Positions 1-9,390 are shown, counted from the first letter of the stretch. The stretch is DNA of 64,000 nucleotides from Roseimaritima ulvae (GCF_008065135.1 NZ_CP042914.1:5003404-5067403), one strand, 5' to 3'. Translations and numbers: made by a program. Notes: generated from the letters alone by a model not told the origin.

Positions 1-42
1 GCAATCACGAACGCTCTTCAGCCCGCACGCTCCACGGTTACA

Positions 43-567
43 GTGATGCAAGTCTTGCATGATTGGTGGCGAGATTTGCAAACAGGTGGAGAATCCATTT
101 CACAATTGGGGTTCCAGTACTTGCTTATTTGCTTGCTCAAATGGGCGGCGTTTGCCTTCCACGTGGTTTCCTTCTATCAATTGGTGCGAGTGACTGGCAT
201 CGATTCGGAAACGAAGGAAATCGGCGGGTGGATGACAAAGAGTCATGCTCGTGGTCGCTCCTTTGAATTCCTTAACGCGCCGGGACCTGTTCTCGCATGG
301 TTTGTCGCCGGCCTAGTGACTTATTACGTTTACTGGCGCATCAGAAAGACAGAAACGGGCAGCACGAGAGGTTTTCAGTATCCGATCAGGCACTTTTTCG
401 TTTGGGTTCTGATGGTTGTGTACGGCGTTGCAGTTGTTGTCGATTCGCGCGAGAGCTTCATCCCATCTTCGCTTGTTCTGGTTTTTCTTTTCGTAGCGAG
501 CGTTGTCGGGCAGCAGATCAGGAATGTCATTTCCGCAGGCAAGAATTCTCGTGAAAATATCGCGTAA
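43..567 (+). CDS. Hypothetical multi-pass membrane protein
   Basis: I do not recognise this 174-residue protein. It shows about four hydrophobic segments: roughly residues 26-48, 80-98, 115-132 and 142-156, separated by charged loops, so it is probably an inner-membrane protein. Reading can begin at a GTG (43) or at the ATG directly after it (46); neither has a clear Shine-Dalgarno, and the gene lies so close to the window edge that a longer upstream form cannot be excluded by context. It is followed 55 bp later by a TlpA-like gene in the same direction, so the two may be co-transcribed. No catalytic motif is visible. Confidence 0.55.
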   Translation: MMQVLHDWWRDLQTGGESISQLGFQYLLICLLKWAAFAFHVVSFYQLVRVTGIDSETKEIGGWMTKSHARGRSFEFLNAPGPVLAWFVAGLVTYYVYWRIRKTETGSTRGFQYPIRHFFVWVLMVVYGVAVVVDSRESFIPSSLVLVFLFVASVVGQQIRNVISAGKNSRENIA

Positions 568-588
568 CCTTTTCCGCTTTAAAGGTTA
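565..588 (+). terminator. Weak hairpin at the end of the membrane protein gene
   Basis: An 8-bp perfect stem (TAACCTTT/AAAGGTTA) with an 8-nt loop starts in the stop codon of the upstream gene. There is no following run of T, so intrinsic termination is only possible, not shown. Confidence 0.25.
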
Positions 589-622
589 TTGAATTGCAAC
601 GGATCGCACAGCTCTCCATTCA

Positions 623-2014
623 ATGCCCAGCGAGGAACACATGTTACGATCACTTTTTAACCATCGCGTGCTTACGATTGCAATTGTCGGACTGATCGTA
701 GTACCGCTTGTCGGCTACGTTGTTCTGATTTACCCACATCGGACTAGTTTCGAGCTTAACGAACTGAAGAGAGAATACAGCCAGCGGCGTTCAGAAGTTT
801 CTCGCGTAAAGCAGTCGCAAGGAAATTCACCGGAGCTTTCGAGAGCGAAGGCTGAATTCGATGCCTGGCAAGATGCGGCACGCGAGCGATGTATGCAGAT
901 CGCCACGACCGAGGGTACCACGGCAGAAGGAACCACTGCACTGCTGCTGGTCACGCGATGGTGGCCCGAGTCATCGGAAGCGGAAGAAGCTCACGCTCAA
1001 CTGCTCGATGCGACCGACGCTCTACCAATGGATGTCCTGGGTGAGGTACTCAATAATGCCCAAGTCGGAAAGCACGACGAACTTGAAACATGGCGACCCT
1101 TCGTCGCTCGCATCATCACACGCGTAGAAAGAGAACCGGACCATGCCGATTCTGCATGGGTACTGAGCCGAGCAAGCATCTTCGTTAATCCTGATCAATA
1201 CTCGACAACAAGCCCGTGCAAAGAGTTTGTCGCTATCGGTGAGTTGATTCTCAATCGTTTCTCGGATCGCATAGGCATTCAGAACTTTTGCGAGGTGGTC
1301 GGCGGACAGGGTAATGCGGCCCAATGGGGGCTCGACTATGAACCGCACTTGCGTCAGATTATCGAGGTCAATCCGGATCGATTTGTACGGTGCACAGCGA
1401 AGTTCAGTCTCGCCTCGATTGTCAGAGCTGGCGGAATCGAACGTCAGGCGGAAGCGGAAAAACTGTTCGCGGAGTTTCTCGTCGAGTTCGATGGCCAAAC
1501 TGAATATCACGCGCAGGGCGTTGAAATGGGCAATCGCAAGGCAGCTCAGCGCATCCTCGCGGGAATGAGACAACACGGACTAGGCAAGCCCGCAATTGAG
1601 ACGGTGGGTGTCGACCTCGATGGACAACCGATGGCTTTGGCTGATTATCGCGGCAAGGTCGTCGTGCTGTCCTTCTGGGCGACATGGTGTGGTCCGTGCA
1701 TGAAAGCGATACCTCACGAAAAAGAGTTGCTCGAATATTTTGGCAACGAGAACTTTGCCATTGTCGGCGTCAACGGTGATTCGCAGAACCCCGGACGGGC
1801 GCACAATGCCGTTCAGGAACATGGAATCACTTGGCGATCCTTTCAGAGCAAGCGAGCGGATGGATCAAGCATTGACCAAGATTGGCATGTTGGTGGTTGG
1901 CCCACCTTCTATCTACTCGATTCCGACGGCACAATCGCGAACACCTGGCAAGGAATGCCGTCACCGCCCTTGATGCGTACTGCAATTGCGGAATTGATCG
2001 ACGCGGATCAATGA
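623..2014 (+). CDS. TlpA-like thioredoxin-fold protein, membrane anchored
   Basis: Residues about 12-33 form a single hydrophobic N-terminal anchor or uncleaved signal. A long helical middle region (about 35-320) carries no motif I recognise. The C-terminal third is a TlpA/ResA-type thioredoxin domain with the redox motif WCGPC (cysteines near 356 and 359) in the context FWATWCGPC, and a cis-Pro region (GGWPTFYL). Such proteins reduce or isomerise disulfides outside the cytoplasm; the fusion of a long helical domain with a C-terminal TlpA domain is frequent in planctomycetes. The start could be the ATG at 641 (MLRSLF), which places the anchor closer to the N-terminus. The substrate is unknown. 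Confidence 0.8.
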   Translation: MPSEEHMLRSLFNHRVLTIAIVGLIVVPLVGYVVLIYPHRTSFELNELKREYSQRRSEVSRVKQSQGNSPELSRAKAEFDAWQDAARERCMQIATTEGTTAEGTTALLLVTRWWPESSEAEEAHAQLLDATDALPMDVLGEVLNNAQVGKHDELETWRPFVARIITRVEREPDHADSAWVLSRASIFVNPDQYSTTSPCKEFVAIGELILNRFSDRIGIQNFCEVVGGQGNAAQWGLDYEPHLRQIIEVNPDRFVRCTAKFSLASIVRAGGIERQAEAEKLFAEFLVEFDGQTEYHAQGVEMGNRKAAQRILAGMRQHGLGKPAIETVGVDLDGQPMALADYRGKVVVLSFWATWCGPCMKAIPHEKELLEYFGNENFAIVGVNGDSQNPGRAHNAVQEHGITWRSFQSKRADGSSIDQDWHVGGWPTFYLLDSDGTIANTWQGMPSPPLMRTAIAELIDADQ

Positions 2015-2097
2015 TCGAAATTTCAGATCGGTTAGGAGAGAGTGCGCGGGCTCGTTATTCGATTTGAGTCCTGGACTGAATGGCACGGACTTAACTC

Positions 2098-3483
2098 CTA
2101 AGCTGCTGTAGCATAACGGTTTCGGTTCGGGTTTCGCGGGGTTTTCATTAGCTTGTAGTTCTTTGGTCGGCGTTTGATCACGCGTTCTTCTTTGCGCCCT
2201 GGTCGGTCTCCAACGGAAAGCTCCGAAATGGTTTCAAGCAAGTTGTCCCACTGCTGTACTGACCTTCCAGAGCGAAGACGCAAGCAAGCTGCAAATTCCT
2301 CCAGCGCCTGCATCGCTCCTTTAAAGCTTAGGGTCGTCGGGCATAGTCCGTGTTTCAAAGCAGACGCGAGCATCGCCGCGCGAACCAGATTGAATCCAAT
2401 CATATGGCAGTGGATTTCTTTGCGAACCATTTGAGGGCTTTTGCACCGGAGATGTTCCATCTGCATCTGCGTTTTCAAGCTACGGATATGAAGCTCCACC
2501 TGCCATCTTTTCCGATACAGCTCTGCCAACTCTTCCGCAGTGTAGAGCTCAGCATCTAGCAGCGTCGTCGCTAAAACAATCTCTCTGCTGCGAAAGCCTT
2601 TCTGATGAACCTTGTATTTCACGTGACGCACAAAAATTAGGTTGGGCAGTTCATCGTATTCGTCCTGATCCATCCACGCAGGACGCTGCGGTTTATGGTA
2701 GACAACTAATTGATCCAAATAGCCAAGCTTCAGGCCTTTGCGGAAGTCGATTTTACGGAGTTGATGCGCTCGCGCGACCAAGTCGATGCCCCGTGTTTCT
2801 CCTAACGCCAGCAGCCAAAACGTCGCGTAGTAACGATCGGCCAAGAGGATTCGGCCCCGGGAAATGCGGTCTAAAACCGTTCGCAACAACGAAGTCTCGC
2901 CTGTCTGCTTTCCTTGGTACGGTGCTAACGCATTGAATTGGATAGCACCCGTTGGCAAAGAAAATAAACCGATCATCCTTGCGATTGGAAAACCGCATCC
3001 GGGTTTCTGGCTCTTCTGTTGTGGGTACTCCTTTTGGTTCTCTGGCGTGTCCGCCATCGTCACGGTCCAGCCGTCAACCATATCGACCACGCGTCCCTTG
3101 AAGAGCCAAGCTGAATTCGTCGCTTCTTCACATTGCTGCGAGGTCCACTCCAATACGCGTGCAAAGAGTTGTTCAGGGAGTTTGCTACGTGCGGTGCAGT
3201 ACGCTTTGGTCGCACTGCTAACTCGTCGCAGTCCTTTGGCGACACGCCACGCATTGAATCGGGTGAGCGTCTGTTGGCAGCTGTGGTCTGCGGAAATCAC
3301 CTGGGTGATAAACAGCCAGACCGTGACCATCGGGTTGTAGATCCGATTGCGATACTTGTACTGGAGATCAGCGCAAATCAACGCAACATTCTTATGCGGC
3401 AAGAGCAAGTCAAGCACCAGTGACGAGGCACGCTGAAGATTGCTTTGAACAACGAAGTCGGAATCGGTAGACTGATCGTTCAC
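2098..3483 (-). CDS. IS4-family DDE transposase
   Basis: The 461-residue protein carries the DDE catalytic set: Asp137 in VDGW, Asp216 in LLADRYY and Glu330 inside the family signature Y323-x2-R326-x3-E330-x6-K337 (YRKRWQVELHIRSLK). This signature defines IS4-type transposases, which cut and paste through hairpin intermediates. The start is GTG at 3483, preceded by a good Shine-Dalgarno (AAGGAG) about nine bases upstream. The frame is open over full family length, so the element is probably still competent. Inverted repeats and target duplication are both intact. Confidence 0.93.
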   Translation of the reverse strand: MNDQSTDSDFVVQSNLQRASSLVLDLLLPHKNVALICADLQYKYRNRIYNPMVTVWLFITQVISADHSCQQTLTRFNAWRVAKGLRRVSSATKAYCTARSKLPEQLFARVLEWTSQQCEEATNSAWLFKGRVVDMVDGWTVTMADTPENQKEYPQQKSQKPGCGFPIARMIGLFSLPTGAIQFNALAPYQGKQTGETSLLRTVLDRISRGRILLADRYYATFWLLALGETRGIDLVARAHQLRKIDFRKGLKLGYLDQLVVYHKPQRPAWMDQDEYDELPNLIFVRHVKYKVHQKGFRSREIVLATTLLDAELYTAEELAELYRKRWQVELHIRSLKTQMQMEHLRCKSPQMVRKEIHCHMIGFNLVRAAMLASALKHGLCPTTLSFKGAMQALEEFAACLRLRSGRSVQQWDNLLETISELSVGDRPGRKEERVIKRRPKNYKLMKTPRNPNRNRYATAA

Positions 3484-3582
3484 GGCGAGTTCTCCTTTGG
3501 AGTTTGATGCTTAGATAACACCATTCCAGCGGGGGCTCGCTGTGATTTCAACTGAATTTGGTATGCCAGATGCAATTCGGCT

Positions 3583-3610
3583 TTGCTGTCACTGTAGGTA
3601 GTGACAGCAA
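3583..3610. repeat. 11-bp stem hairpin in the IS leader
   Basis: TTGCTGTCACT and AGTGACAGCAA form a perfect 11-bp stem with a 6-nt loop, between the transposase start and the right end of the IS. It sits where a transcript entering from outside would fold, so it could dampen read-through expression of the transposase; this is inference. Confidence 0.5.
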
Positions 3611-3776
3611 TTCCGCGACGCCACTACATGTAGTCCCTCTGCCTTAAGTCCGTGCCATTCAGTCCTGGACTCTTTACGTTTCCATCTCAATCGACCTCTT
3701 GCGGCACATCGAACGAATGATGCGGCCGAACTGTAAGGACCTGCGATGGACTCATGTCCGGGCGGTCAACGGGAGA

Positions 3777-4546
3777 GAACAAAGGTGTCAGGAGTCATTG
3801 ATTACGGATTGGCGTACCGGTAAGCTTGTTGGATGCCTAGACCAAAGCGAGCCGACGAAGCCAACGGGATCTACCACGCCCTCAACCGGGGCAACGCGAG
3901 GAGGACGATCTTTGAAAAACCGGAGGACTATGATGCGTTTGAACGGATCCTCGCGGAAGGTCTGCAGCGATACCCCTGCCAAATTCTGAGCTACCAGTTG
4001 ATGCCCAATCACTGGCATTTTGTGCTGCAGCCCTTGGAGGACGGGGCGATGAGCAATTTCCTGTGGTGGGTCACTTTGACCCATACTCAGCGGTATCATG
4101 CACACTATGGCACTGCGGGAGAGGGGCATGTCTACCAAGGTCGGTTCAAGAGTTTCCCGATTCAGGATGACGGCCATTTCTTCGTTGTGTCTCGCTATGT
4201 CGAGCGAAACGCATTGCGAGCCGGACTTGTCGACCGGGCCGAAGCATGGAAATAGGGATCTTTGCACCGTTGGCGAAGTCGCCCCGAACCGGCGCCAAAA
4301 TTGCTTTCCTCCTGGCCGCTCACGCGTCTTCCCAACTGGACCCGTCGCGTGAATGAGCCACTCTGCGACAAGGAACTCAAGGCCGTTCGCTGGAGTGTCA
4401 AAAGGGGCTGTCCAATTGGTGAACAGGCCTGGGTGGAATCGATCGCCAGGAGGCTTGGTTTAGAGTCGACCCTGCGGCCGCGCGGACGCCCGCGAGTACG
4501 TCCCCTGAAGGAAACTCGCAAACAATGACTCCTGACACCTTTGTTC
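3777..4546 (+). mobile_element. RAYT-type element, copy 1
   Basis: The unit is bounded by a perfect 24-bp inverted repeat (3777-3800 and 4523-4546; outer part GAACAAAGGTGTCAGGAGTC) and holds one Y1-type transposase gene. A second copy lies at 9335-10152 in the same orientation. The ends have no duplicated flank that I can see, as expected for HUH single-strand transposases, which do not make target duplications. Confidence 0.75.
3833..4528 (+). pseudogene. RAYT transposase (REP-associated Y1), copy 1, nonsense mutation
   Basis: This is an IS200-like/RAYT tyrosine transposase, a family that cuts single-stranded DNA at palindromic repeats. The HUH motif is His60-Trp-His62 (MPNHWHFVL) and the probable catalytic tyrosine is Tyr122 in RYVERN. 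The frame is open for 140 residues, then stops at TAG (4253-4255) where copy 2 reads TGG (Trp). Read through the stop, it continues in frame to 4528 for a total of about 231 residues, matching copy 2. The catalytic residues precede the stop, so a shortened protein could be made, but it lacks about 90 C-terminal residues. A change of neighbouring G to A (AAGTGG to AAATAG) explains the break. Confidence 0.82.
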
Positions 4547-4651
4547 ATCTTTGCGTGGTCTTACGTGAATCTCGCTACGGAATCAGGGTTTCGTAATCCG
4601 CTAGCATTCATTTGTTTCTTCATCAGTTTGCCTATCGGACAATTCGCGAAG

Positions 4652-5545
4652 TTATATTGGTCCTTTCGCGAATACGTCACGGAATGGCCCAAGCGTCTTT
4701 CTATCGGGTGACCAATCAGTGATGGCGAAGGTGACGTCCGAAAAATCGCCGCTGAACTCTGTTTCGAGGAGTCGACGAAAATCAGCAGCGGTCCGCGTTG
4801 GATCATTCCCGAATGCACCACAGCCCCATGCACCCAGAACGAGCGTGTCGTATTGGAACGCTCGAGCGATCTCGAGCACCCGCTGAATCCGCCTCCGCAA
4901 GAGCTCGCCCGATCGTCCCAGGCCCACATCAGGCGCATAGGGTGCCGCGCACGTTATGAAACTCAACAGCCATAACTCTTCGAGCTCCGCTCCGTCATCA
5001 CCGCGAAAGATAGGAACGTCGGGCGAGTAGATCGCCCAATCTGTTGATTCGAGCGGCACATGGTCCCGGTGATGGTCGTACATTGGGTCATCGACCAGGG
5101 TCGAAAACAGCGAGCTCGATCGACAGAGCACCTCTTCTTGTGCACGAGCACCATAAAGGAATCCGCCACCAGGCTGCACGCCGTTGGCGAAATTTAGGGC
5201 AAGCGGCCTCGATCCTTCATCGACCCGTCGACGCGACGCCATCAAGGTGGATTCGTTGGTGACCTGGACACGCGTTTCGCGACAAGCCTGCGGCACTGGG
5301 GTTGGCAACGAATCGTCCGGCGCGATGCTAACCTTGGCAGAAATAGCGGCTTCGACGAGCGAGCCCCATCCGACTCGTCTACCTTCTTGAGTAATTTAGT
5401 GAGCGTTCCTGGCCGCCGCGACCGCCGACTTGCCAAGCACCGTAGCTGCTTCCTGAGAGATACCGAGATCCCGCCGTCGAGAGGCTGCCATCTCCTCGGA
5501 ATCTAAACAGGGGAGCAGCATGAGTTTCCATGGTGAAAAATTCAT
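4652..5545 (-). pseudogene. Poly(ADP-ribose) glycohydrolase-like (TIGR02452, macrodomain), in-frame stop
   Basis: The protein has the bacterial-type PARG signature: GVQPGGGFLYGARAQEE followed by RSSSLF, where the GGG loop and the QEE acid pair bind and hydrolyse ADP-ribose. It removes ADP-ribose chains or related modifications. An open frame covers 4652-5308 starting at TTG, but the family usually has about 80 more N-terminal residues. These are present in the same frame upstream, from an ATG at 5545 (MNFSPWK), with one TAA at 5396-5398 in the stretch RNAH-stop-ITQEGRRVGW. In relatives an aromatic residue often sits near that point, so one base change from a Tyr codon would explain it. I call it a pseudogene; a TTG restart at 5308 would lack the N-terminal domain. 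Confidence 0.72.
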
Positions 5546-5557
5546 CGCGGTTCCTGG

Positions 5558-6112
5558 CTATCCAACCTTTCGATACATGACATCGGATCTCAAGACATAC
5601 TTCCGTCCTTTACTCACTTCGCCACCCATATGTTTTTGCCAATGGGAAAAAATCAATGCCATCCCTTTCTGCGGTTCGATCTTAACGCCTTGACGGAATT
5701 GCGTTTCGCCACCGGAGAAATCATCGTTTAGGTAGACCATGAACGTGAGCATGCTCTGCAAGCCGTTGTCAAGGCGAACACATCCATCGGCGTGCCAACT
5801 GAACTTCTGGCCGACATCGTATCGGTAGTACCGCAACCGCTCATTGAGTCCCACTGCCTCCCGTCCCTTCATGCGATAGCGGATCTCGCCAGCCAGACGT
5901 TCCCAGAGTTCCCCCGCCAGTGACGGATCGTCGACGATGACACGAGCGTTGTTGCGAACGTCAGGCATTCGTCTGGGACCATGCTCCGAATTGACCGTCG
6001 CTTCCGCGTACCCAAGCGACTCGCTTTGTGCAATCCATTTGTCACACTCCTGATTGGTGCAAGATTCAGAAATGGTGAAGATTTCATTGTTGATGTGAAC
6101 AACCCCGGCCAT
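5558..6112 (-). CDS. 2-oxoglutarate/Fe(II)-dependent oxygenase (prolyl 4-hydroxylase type)
   Basis: The fold is a double-stranded beta-helix with the iron triad His-x-Asp in SWHADG (about residues 107 and 109) and a distal His in KHMGGEV (about 161), followed by the 2-oxoglutarate-binding basic residues in GRKYVLRSDV. YLNDDFSGGETQF is the usual strand of the P4Hc family. Enzymes of this type hydroxylate proline or other residues using O2 and 2-oxoglutarate; the substrate is not predictable. Two starts compete: ATG 6118 and ATG 6112. GGGAGG touches the first and lies six bases before the second, so 6112 is chosen (184 residues). It lies beside the broken PARG-like gene, with no overlap. Confidence 0.85.
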   Translation of the reverse strand: MAGVVHINNEIFTISESCTNQECDKWIAQSESLGYAEATVNSEHGPRRMPDVRNNARVIVDDPSLAGELWERLAGEIRYRMKGREAVGLNERLRYYRYDVGQKFSWHADGCVRLDNGLQSMLTFMVYLNDDFSGGETQFRQGVKIEPQKGMALIFSHWQKHMGGEVSKGRKYVLRSDVMYRKVG

Positions 6113-6118
6113 GATCAT

Positions 6119-6694
6119 CCTCCCGTGTAGTCATCATTCTAAACGAAACGCAAGGGGTATCGTTCGGTCAAAACGCGTTGCTTGAATTGCCATGATTCGC
6201 TTGGTGACTCCTCAGTCCGCTGAATCCACTCGGGATCAGTTTCCCATTTCTGAGAATCGCCTTGCAAAAACGATTTACAAAGCAACGATAGTAGGCTTCC
6301 TTGACGGCGTGCAGAGACGTCAACGGAGCGGTACTGGCCTTTAACGACCACAACGATGTCGCTTCCTCGTGAATGCGGTTGCATCGACTTCAACTTCGAA
6401 GCTTGGTGCCGAACTCGCTACGGTGCGCTCGCAACCGAAACACCGACGCGCCGAATCAAAGGCATTCTCAGACGCTCCGGTTTCATCGACCGGGGGAGGC
6501 TTAAGACAAACCGGTGTCGGCCACTGGTCGATGGAATCGTCGGTCTCGAAACTGCTTCGGTGTCTCGCACCGCTGGCAATTTGTGAAATTGCTTCGTTCG
6601 GTAGGGTGGTCCAACTTCCGCGTCCCCAAGGAGGCATCACGTGGTTGCGTTAGGGCGAAGATCGATCCGCTGTGTCGAGCAGGCCTATCATTCT
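6119..6694. other. 576-bp stretch without a convincing gene
   Basis: On the minus strand there are two overlapping open frames in different phases (6341-6640, 99 codons, and 6139-6393, 84 codons). Both end near where the other begins, which would fit one decayed gene with a frameshift near 6341-6393, but neither has a motif or a Shine-Dalgarno that I trust. I see no RNA gene or repeat here. Confidence 0.3.
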
Positions 6695-8839
6695 TCACTT
6701 GCCGTACACCAGTGGTTTGTCATGCTGGTCGATGAGGACCAGCATTCCATCATCTGTCAACGCAACATCCTTCAATTGTCCGCGCGCTTTCATCAGAGGC
6801 TTCAGGGCGGGGCGGCGACTTGTTCGTTCGTAAGGCGGAACGTACTCGGTCGCCGGTGACCACCATGACAGTTGCCCCTCACGATTGCTGACCAACCAAT
6901 CCTCATCCATTCTTCCGTGCACCCAATGCGATCGCAGTTCGTCGAGTAAGTGTCCGGATTCGATGTCATAGACTGCAACACGGTATAAATGGCCGACGAC
7001 CAGTCGTTTGCCGTCGTTAGAAAAAAAGACGCCCGGATGTTCGGCATCGAGTGGGCCGCGAGTTTCCACCGTTTTCAAGACACGTTCGTCGGCGGGGTCC
7101 CAAACCACGATGCTGTATGTATGTGCCAGCGCGATCCGTCCCGATTGACTATCAGTGTCCATGGCTTGAATCATCGAAATCAATACGGTCCCGGTTTTTC
7201 GTGCGACCTTGGCCAACTCCGTCAACCGTTGTCGTGAGTGAACGTCGTAGATTCGGAGCGCATCCTGTTCTGCGACCATCAATTGTCGCCCGTCTTCAGA
7301 GAACCGAACGCAATTCGATCGGCGGTTGATCGTTTCTGGCCAGCGATTCTCGCCATCGGGATCAAAGTAGTCTGCAACTGGATGGCCTTGCGTCACGGAC
7401 CAAACCTCTGTCTTCAATTCCTGACCCACCAACGCGATCAACGAACCATCGGGCGACAAGCAAACGTCCTTGATATGGCGTGTTCTTGGCTCGAATGCTG
7501 TCAGGCACTTTCCATTGCTGACGTTCCAGACGTGAACGTACTGACCAACGGCCGCCACTATCGAGCCGTCTGCCGAAACAGTGACCAATGACCACGCCAA
7601 TTGCGACTCGGTAGCCGGCTCAGAATTCGTCTGAGGGCGAGGCATCGGCCAGAGACGTGAACCATTATTGAATCCGACCGTGACCATGCCACGCTCCCCC
7701 GGAATCGCTCGAATGCAATGCGCAGACCCGTGATGTCCGACAAAACGAATCGACCCTGTGTCACGATCCCAAATCAATATCTTTTGCTTACCCGTCAAAA
7801 CGCAGAATCGATTGCTGTCGTCGAATCGGTCGATCGCGATGACCCATCCGAGCCCCATGTCAGGGTTCGCTTCCGGGACAAATTGACCGGTTTCGGAGGA
7901 CCAAGTTCGCACGGTTCCGTCGGCCAGTCCGACGATCCAATCGCCGTCTGGGCTGGCGACCACCCAAGTCGGCTTCTCCGCGAGTGGAGATCGCATCTGT
8001 TGGTCCAGCGACGCGGTGTCGTAAATTGAAATCGCTTGCGTCTCTGCGATGGCGATGTATTTTCCGTCGTCGCTGACGGCCGCATCGACGACCTCCACTT
8101 CATCAGGCACCAATGGGCGTGACTCCCCGGATTGCAAATCCACCCAATGAGCATTGGGAATGTTGCCTCCTTCCGGCGTCCGCTCCCCCACTGCCACGAA
8201 TCGCTGGCCGTCCGGATGGAACGCGATCCGGTCCCCGTTGATGCTGCGGTCAGTTGAAATCGGTACCAGCGCGTCGTCAGCAAGTCGCAACACTTTCATT
8301 GGGCCATACGGAGAGCCGAAGGCGATGTACCGACCGTCCGGGGAATATCTGGCGCTGGTAAACAAAGTGTTGTCGGCCGACGGATCAATACGCCGCGTTT
8401 CGATGACCGACGCTCCTTCCAAGTCCCAGAACTGCACGTTACGCCCGCGGGGGGCCACGAGGACCGGCTTGTCCGGATGGACCGACAATCGACCACCGGC
8501 GCCGACAAGCAACCGAAACGTCTCCGTCTGGGAACCCGGCGCATGCAGAATCAGTCGCCAATCCTCTTTTGCTCGCGCAGGCGAGATCTCGGTCGATGGA
8601 ACGATCAGATCAGGCCGGGGCAGATCCGGCTGGGGAACCAACGACGGCGATGGGACGACTCGATCAACTGGCTGTCTCGCAGTGGTCGATTGACCCGGGG
8701 CCAACCCGTTCGTCGCGCCCCACTCCGGTCGCACCGTGGACGCATCACCGTGGAAAAATGAACGGCTCAGCGGATATAAAAACGGGAACGCAAGGAGCAA
8801 TCCGACCAGCAGAATTGACAGTCTCACCGTTTGCGACAT
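6695..8839 (-). CDS. WD40-repeat protein with N-terminal membrane anchor
   Basis: Residues 6-27 form a hydrophobic N-terminal anchor, followed by a Pro/Ser/Thr-rich linker (to about residue 80) and then a beta-propeller region of WD40/quinoprotein-like repeats. Recurrent blocks such as SPDGRYIAFGS, SDDGKYIAIAE, SPDGDWIVGL, SPDGSLIALVG, SEDGRQLMVAE and SNDGKRLVVGH mark the blades, each with a trailing W-D dipeptide (FWDLEG, IWDRDT, VWNVSN, VWDPAD). About ten to twelve blades are suggested, so possibly two propellers. WD40 proteins are interaction scaffolds; in planctomycetes many are exported. No enzyme domain is attached. The neighbouring genes do not reveal a partner. Confidence 0.85.
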   Translation of the reverse strand: MSQTVRLSILLVGLLLAFPFLYPLSRSFFHGDASTVRPEWGATNGLAPGQSTTARQPVDRVVPSPSLVPQPDLPRPDLIVPSTEISPARAKEDWRLILHAPGSQTETFRLLVGAGGRLSVHPDKPVLVAPRGRNVQFWDLEGASVIETRRIDPSADNTLFTSARYSPDGRYIAFGSPYGPMKVLRLADDALVPISTDRSINGDRIAFHPDGQRFVAVGERTPEGGNIPNAHWVDLQSGESRPLVPDEVEVVDAAVSDDGKYIAIAETQAISIYDTASLDQQMRSPLAEKPTWVVASPDGDWIVGLADGTVRTWSSETGQFVPEANPDMGLGWVIAIDRFDDSNRFCVLTGKQKILIWDRDTGSIRFVGHHGSAHCIRAIPGERGMVTVGFNNGSRLWPMPRPQTNSEPATESQLAWSLVTVSADGSIVAAVGQYVHVWNVSNGKCLTAFEPRTRHIKDVCLSPDGSLIALVGQELKTEVWSVTQGHPVADYFDPDGENRWPETINRRSNCVRFSEDGRQLMVAEQDALRIYDVHSRQRLTELAKVARKTGTVLISMIQAMDTDSQSGRIALAHTYSIVVWDPADERVLKTVETRGPLDAEHPGVFFSNDGKRLVVGHLYRVAVYDIESGHLLDELRSHWVHGRMDEDWLVSNREGQLSWWSPATEYVPPYERTSRRPALKPLMKARGQLKDVALTDDGMLVLIDQHDKPLVYGK

Positions 8840-9334
8840 GGAGTGCTTTCCGTCGATGAAATTTCAGCCCTCGTTGGCGCAAGTCTTGGCGACTTTCGCT
8901 GCTAGTTTTTGCGTAGAGCGGCCACATAGGGTCCGTGGTAACTTTCTCGGTCCAGGGTCGCCGCGATTCTTCCGATCCTATCGGAACCAAACTGTTGACG
9001 AAGCCTGTTTGATCTGGACTTTCTCCGTTCACCGACCTGAACTAGGCCGAAGTCTAGCAGAAGTGATCGACTCCTTGCCTGCCCACGATCGCTCACACAA
9101 ATGATGACTCGATGGCGGCATCGTGTCAAAGAACACGACAACAATTTTTTAGAGATAAACGACTCGGAACCATTCGCAACACGGTTTGTCTGCTCCAGAC
9201 GCGTGTCGATTACAAGCCAAAATGTTCGCGGACTTCCTGGAAGGCAGGGACGTGTGTAGCTCCCTTCCCAATGTCGACTCATCTTATCCCGTCGTGCGTC
9301 AGTTGCATCGGCCGAGAGAGAACAAAGGTGGAGA
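8840..9334. other. Intergenic stretch, about 495 bp
   Basis: I see no coding sequence with a start site and family match. A 126-codon minus-strand frame (8902-9282) has Arg/Ser-rich, shadow-like composition. The only structure is the 15-bp tandem repeat beginning at 9316 at the edge of the second RAYT unit. Confidence 0.5.
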
Positions 9335-9345
9335 GAACAAAGGTG
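9316..9345 (+). repeat. 15-bp tandem duplication at the RAYT left end
   Basis: GAGAGAACAAAGGTG occurs twice without a gap (9316-9330, 9331-9345). The second copy is the start of the terminal repeat of the RAYT element. Copy 1 of the element has only one such unit, so this is a local duplication of the terminus. Confidence 0.8.
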
Positions 9346-9390
9346 TCAGGAGTCTTTGATTGCGGATTGGCGTGCCGGTAAGCTTGTTGG

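Larger units (their letters stand above)
2078..3660 (-). mobile_element. IS4-family insertion sequence, apparently complete
   Basis: The element is 1583 bp with perfect 17-bp terminal inverted repeats (GAATGGCACGGACTTAA at 2078-2094 and its complement at 3644-3660) and encodes one transposase. It is bracketed by a direct 11-bp duplication AGTCCTGGACT at 2067-2077 and 3661-3671. Because that duplication is almost a palindrome, it looks at first like an extension of the inverted repeat with one central mismatch; the mismatch shows that it is a target duplication. With the flanking G (2066) and C (3672), the original target was the 13-bp palindrome GAGTCCTGGACTC. An 11-bp duplication fits the 10-12 bp usual for IS4 relatives. 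Confidence 0.88.

Noticed and set aside
2066-3672. A 29-bp terminal inverted repeat for the IS4 element
   Set aside because: The outer 11 bases are a palindromic target duplication in direct orientation; the true inverted repeats are 17 bp.
8902-9282. A 126-codon minus-strand frame in the spacer before RAYT copy 2
   Set aside because: No start site, no motif, and Arg/Ser-rich shadow-like composition.
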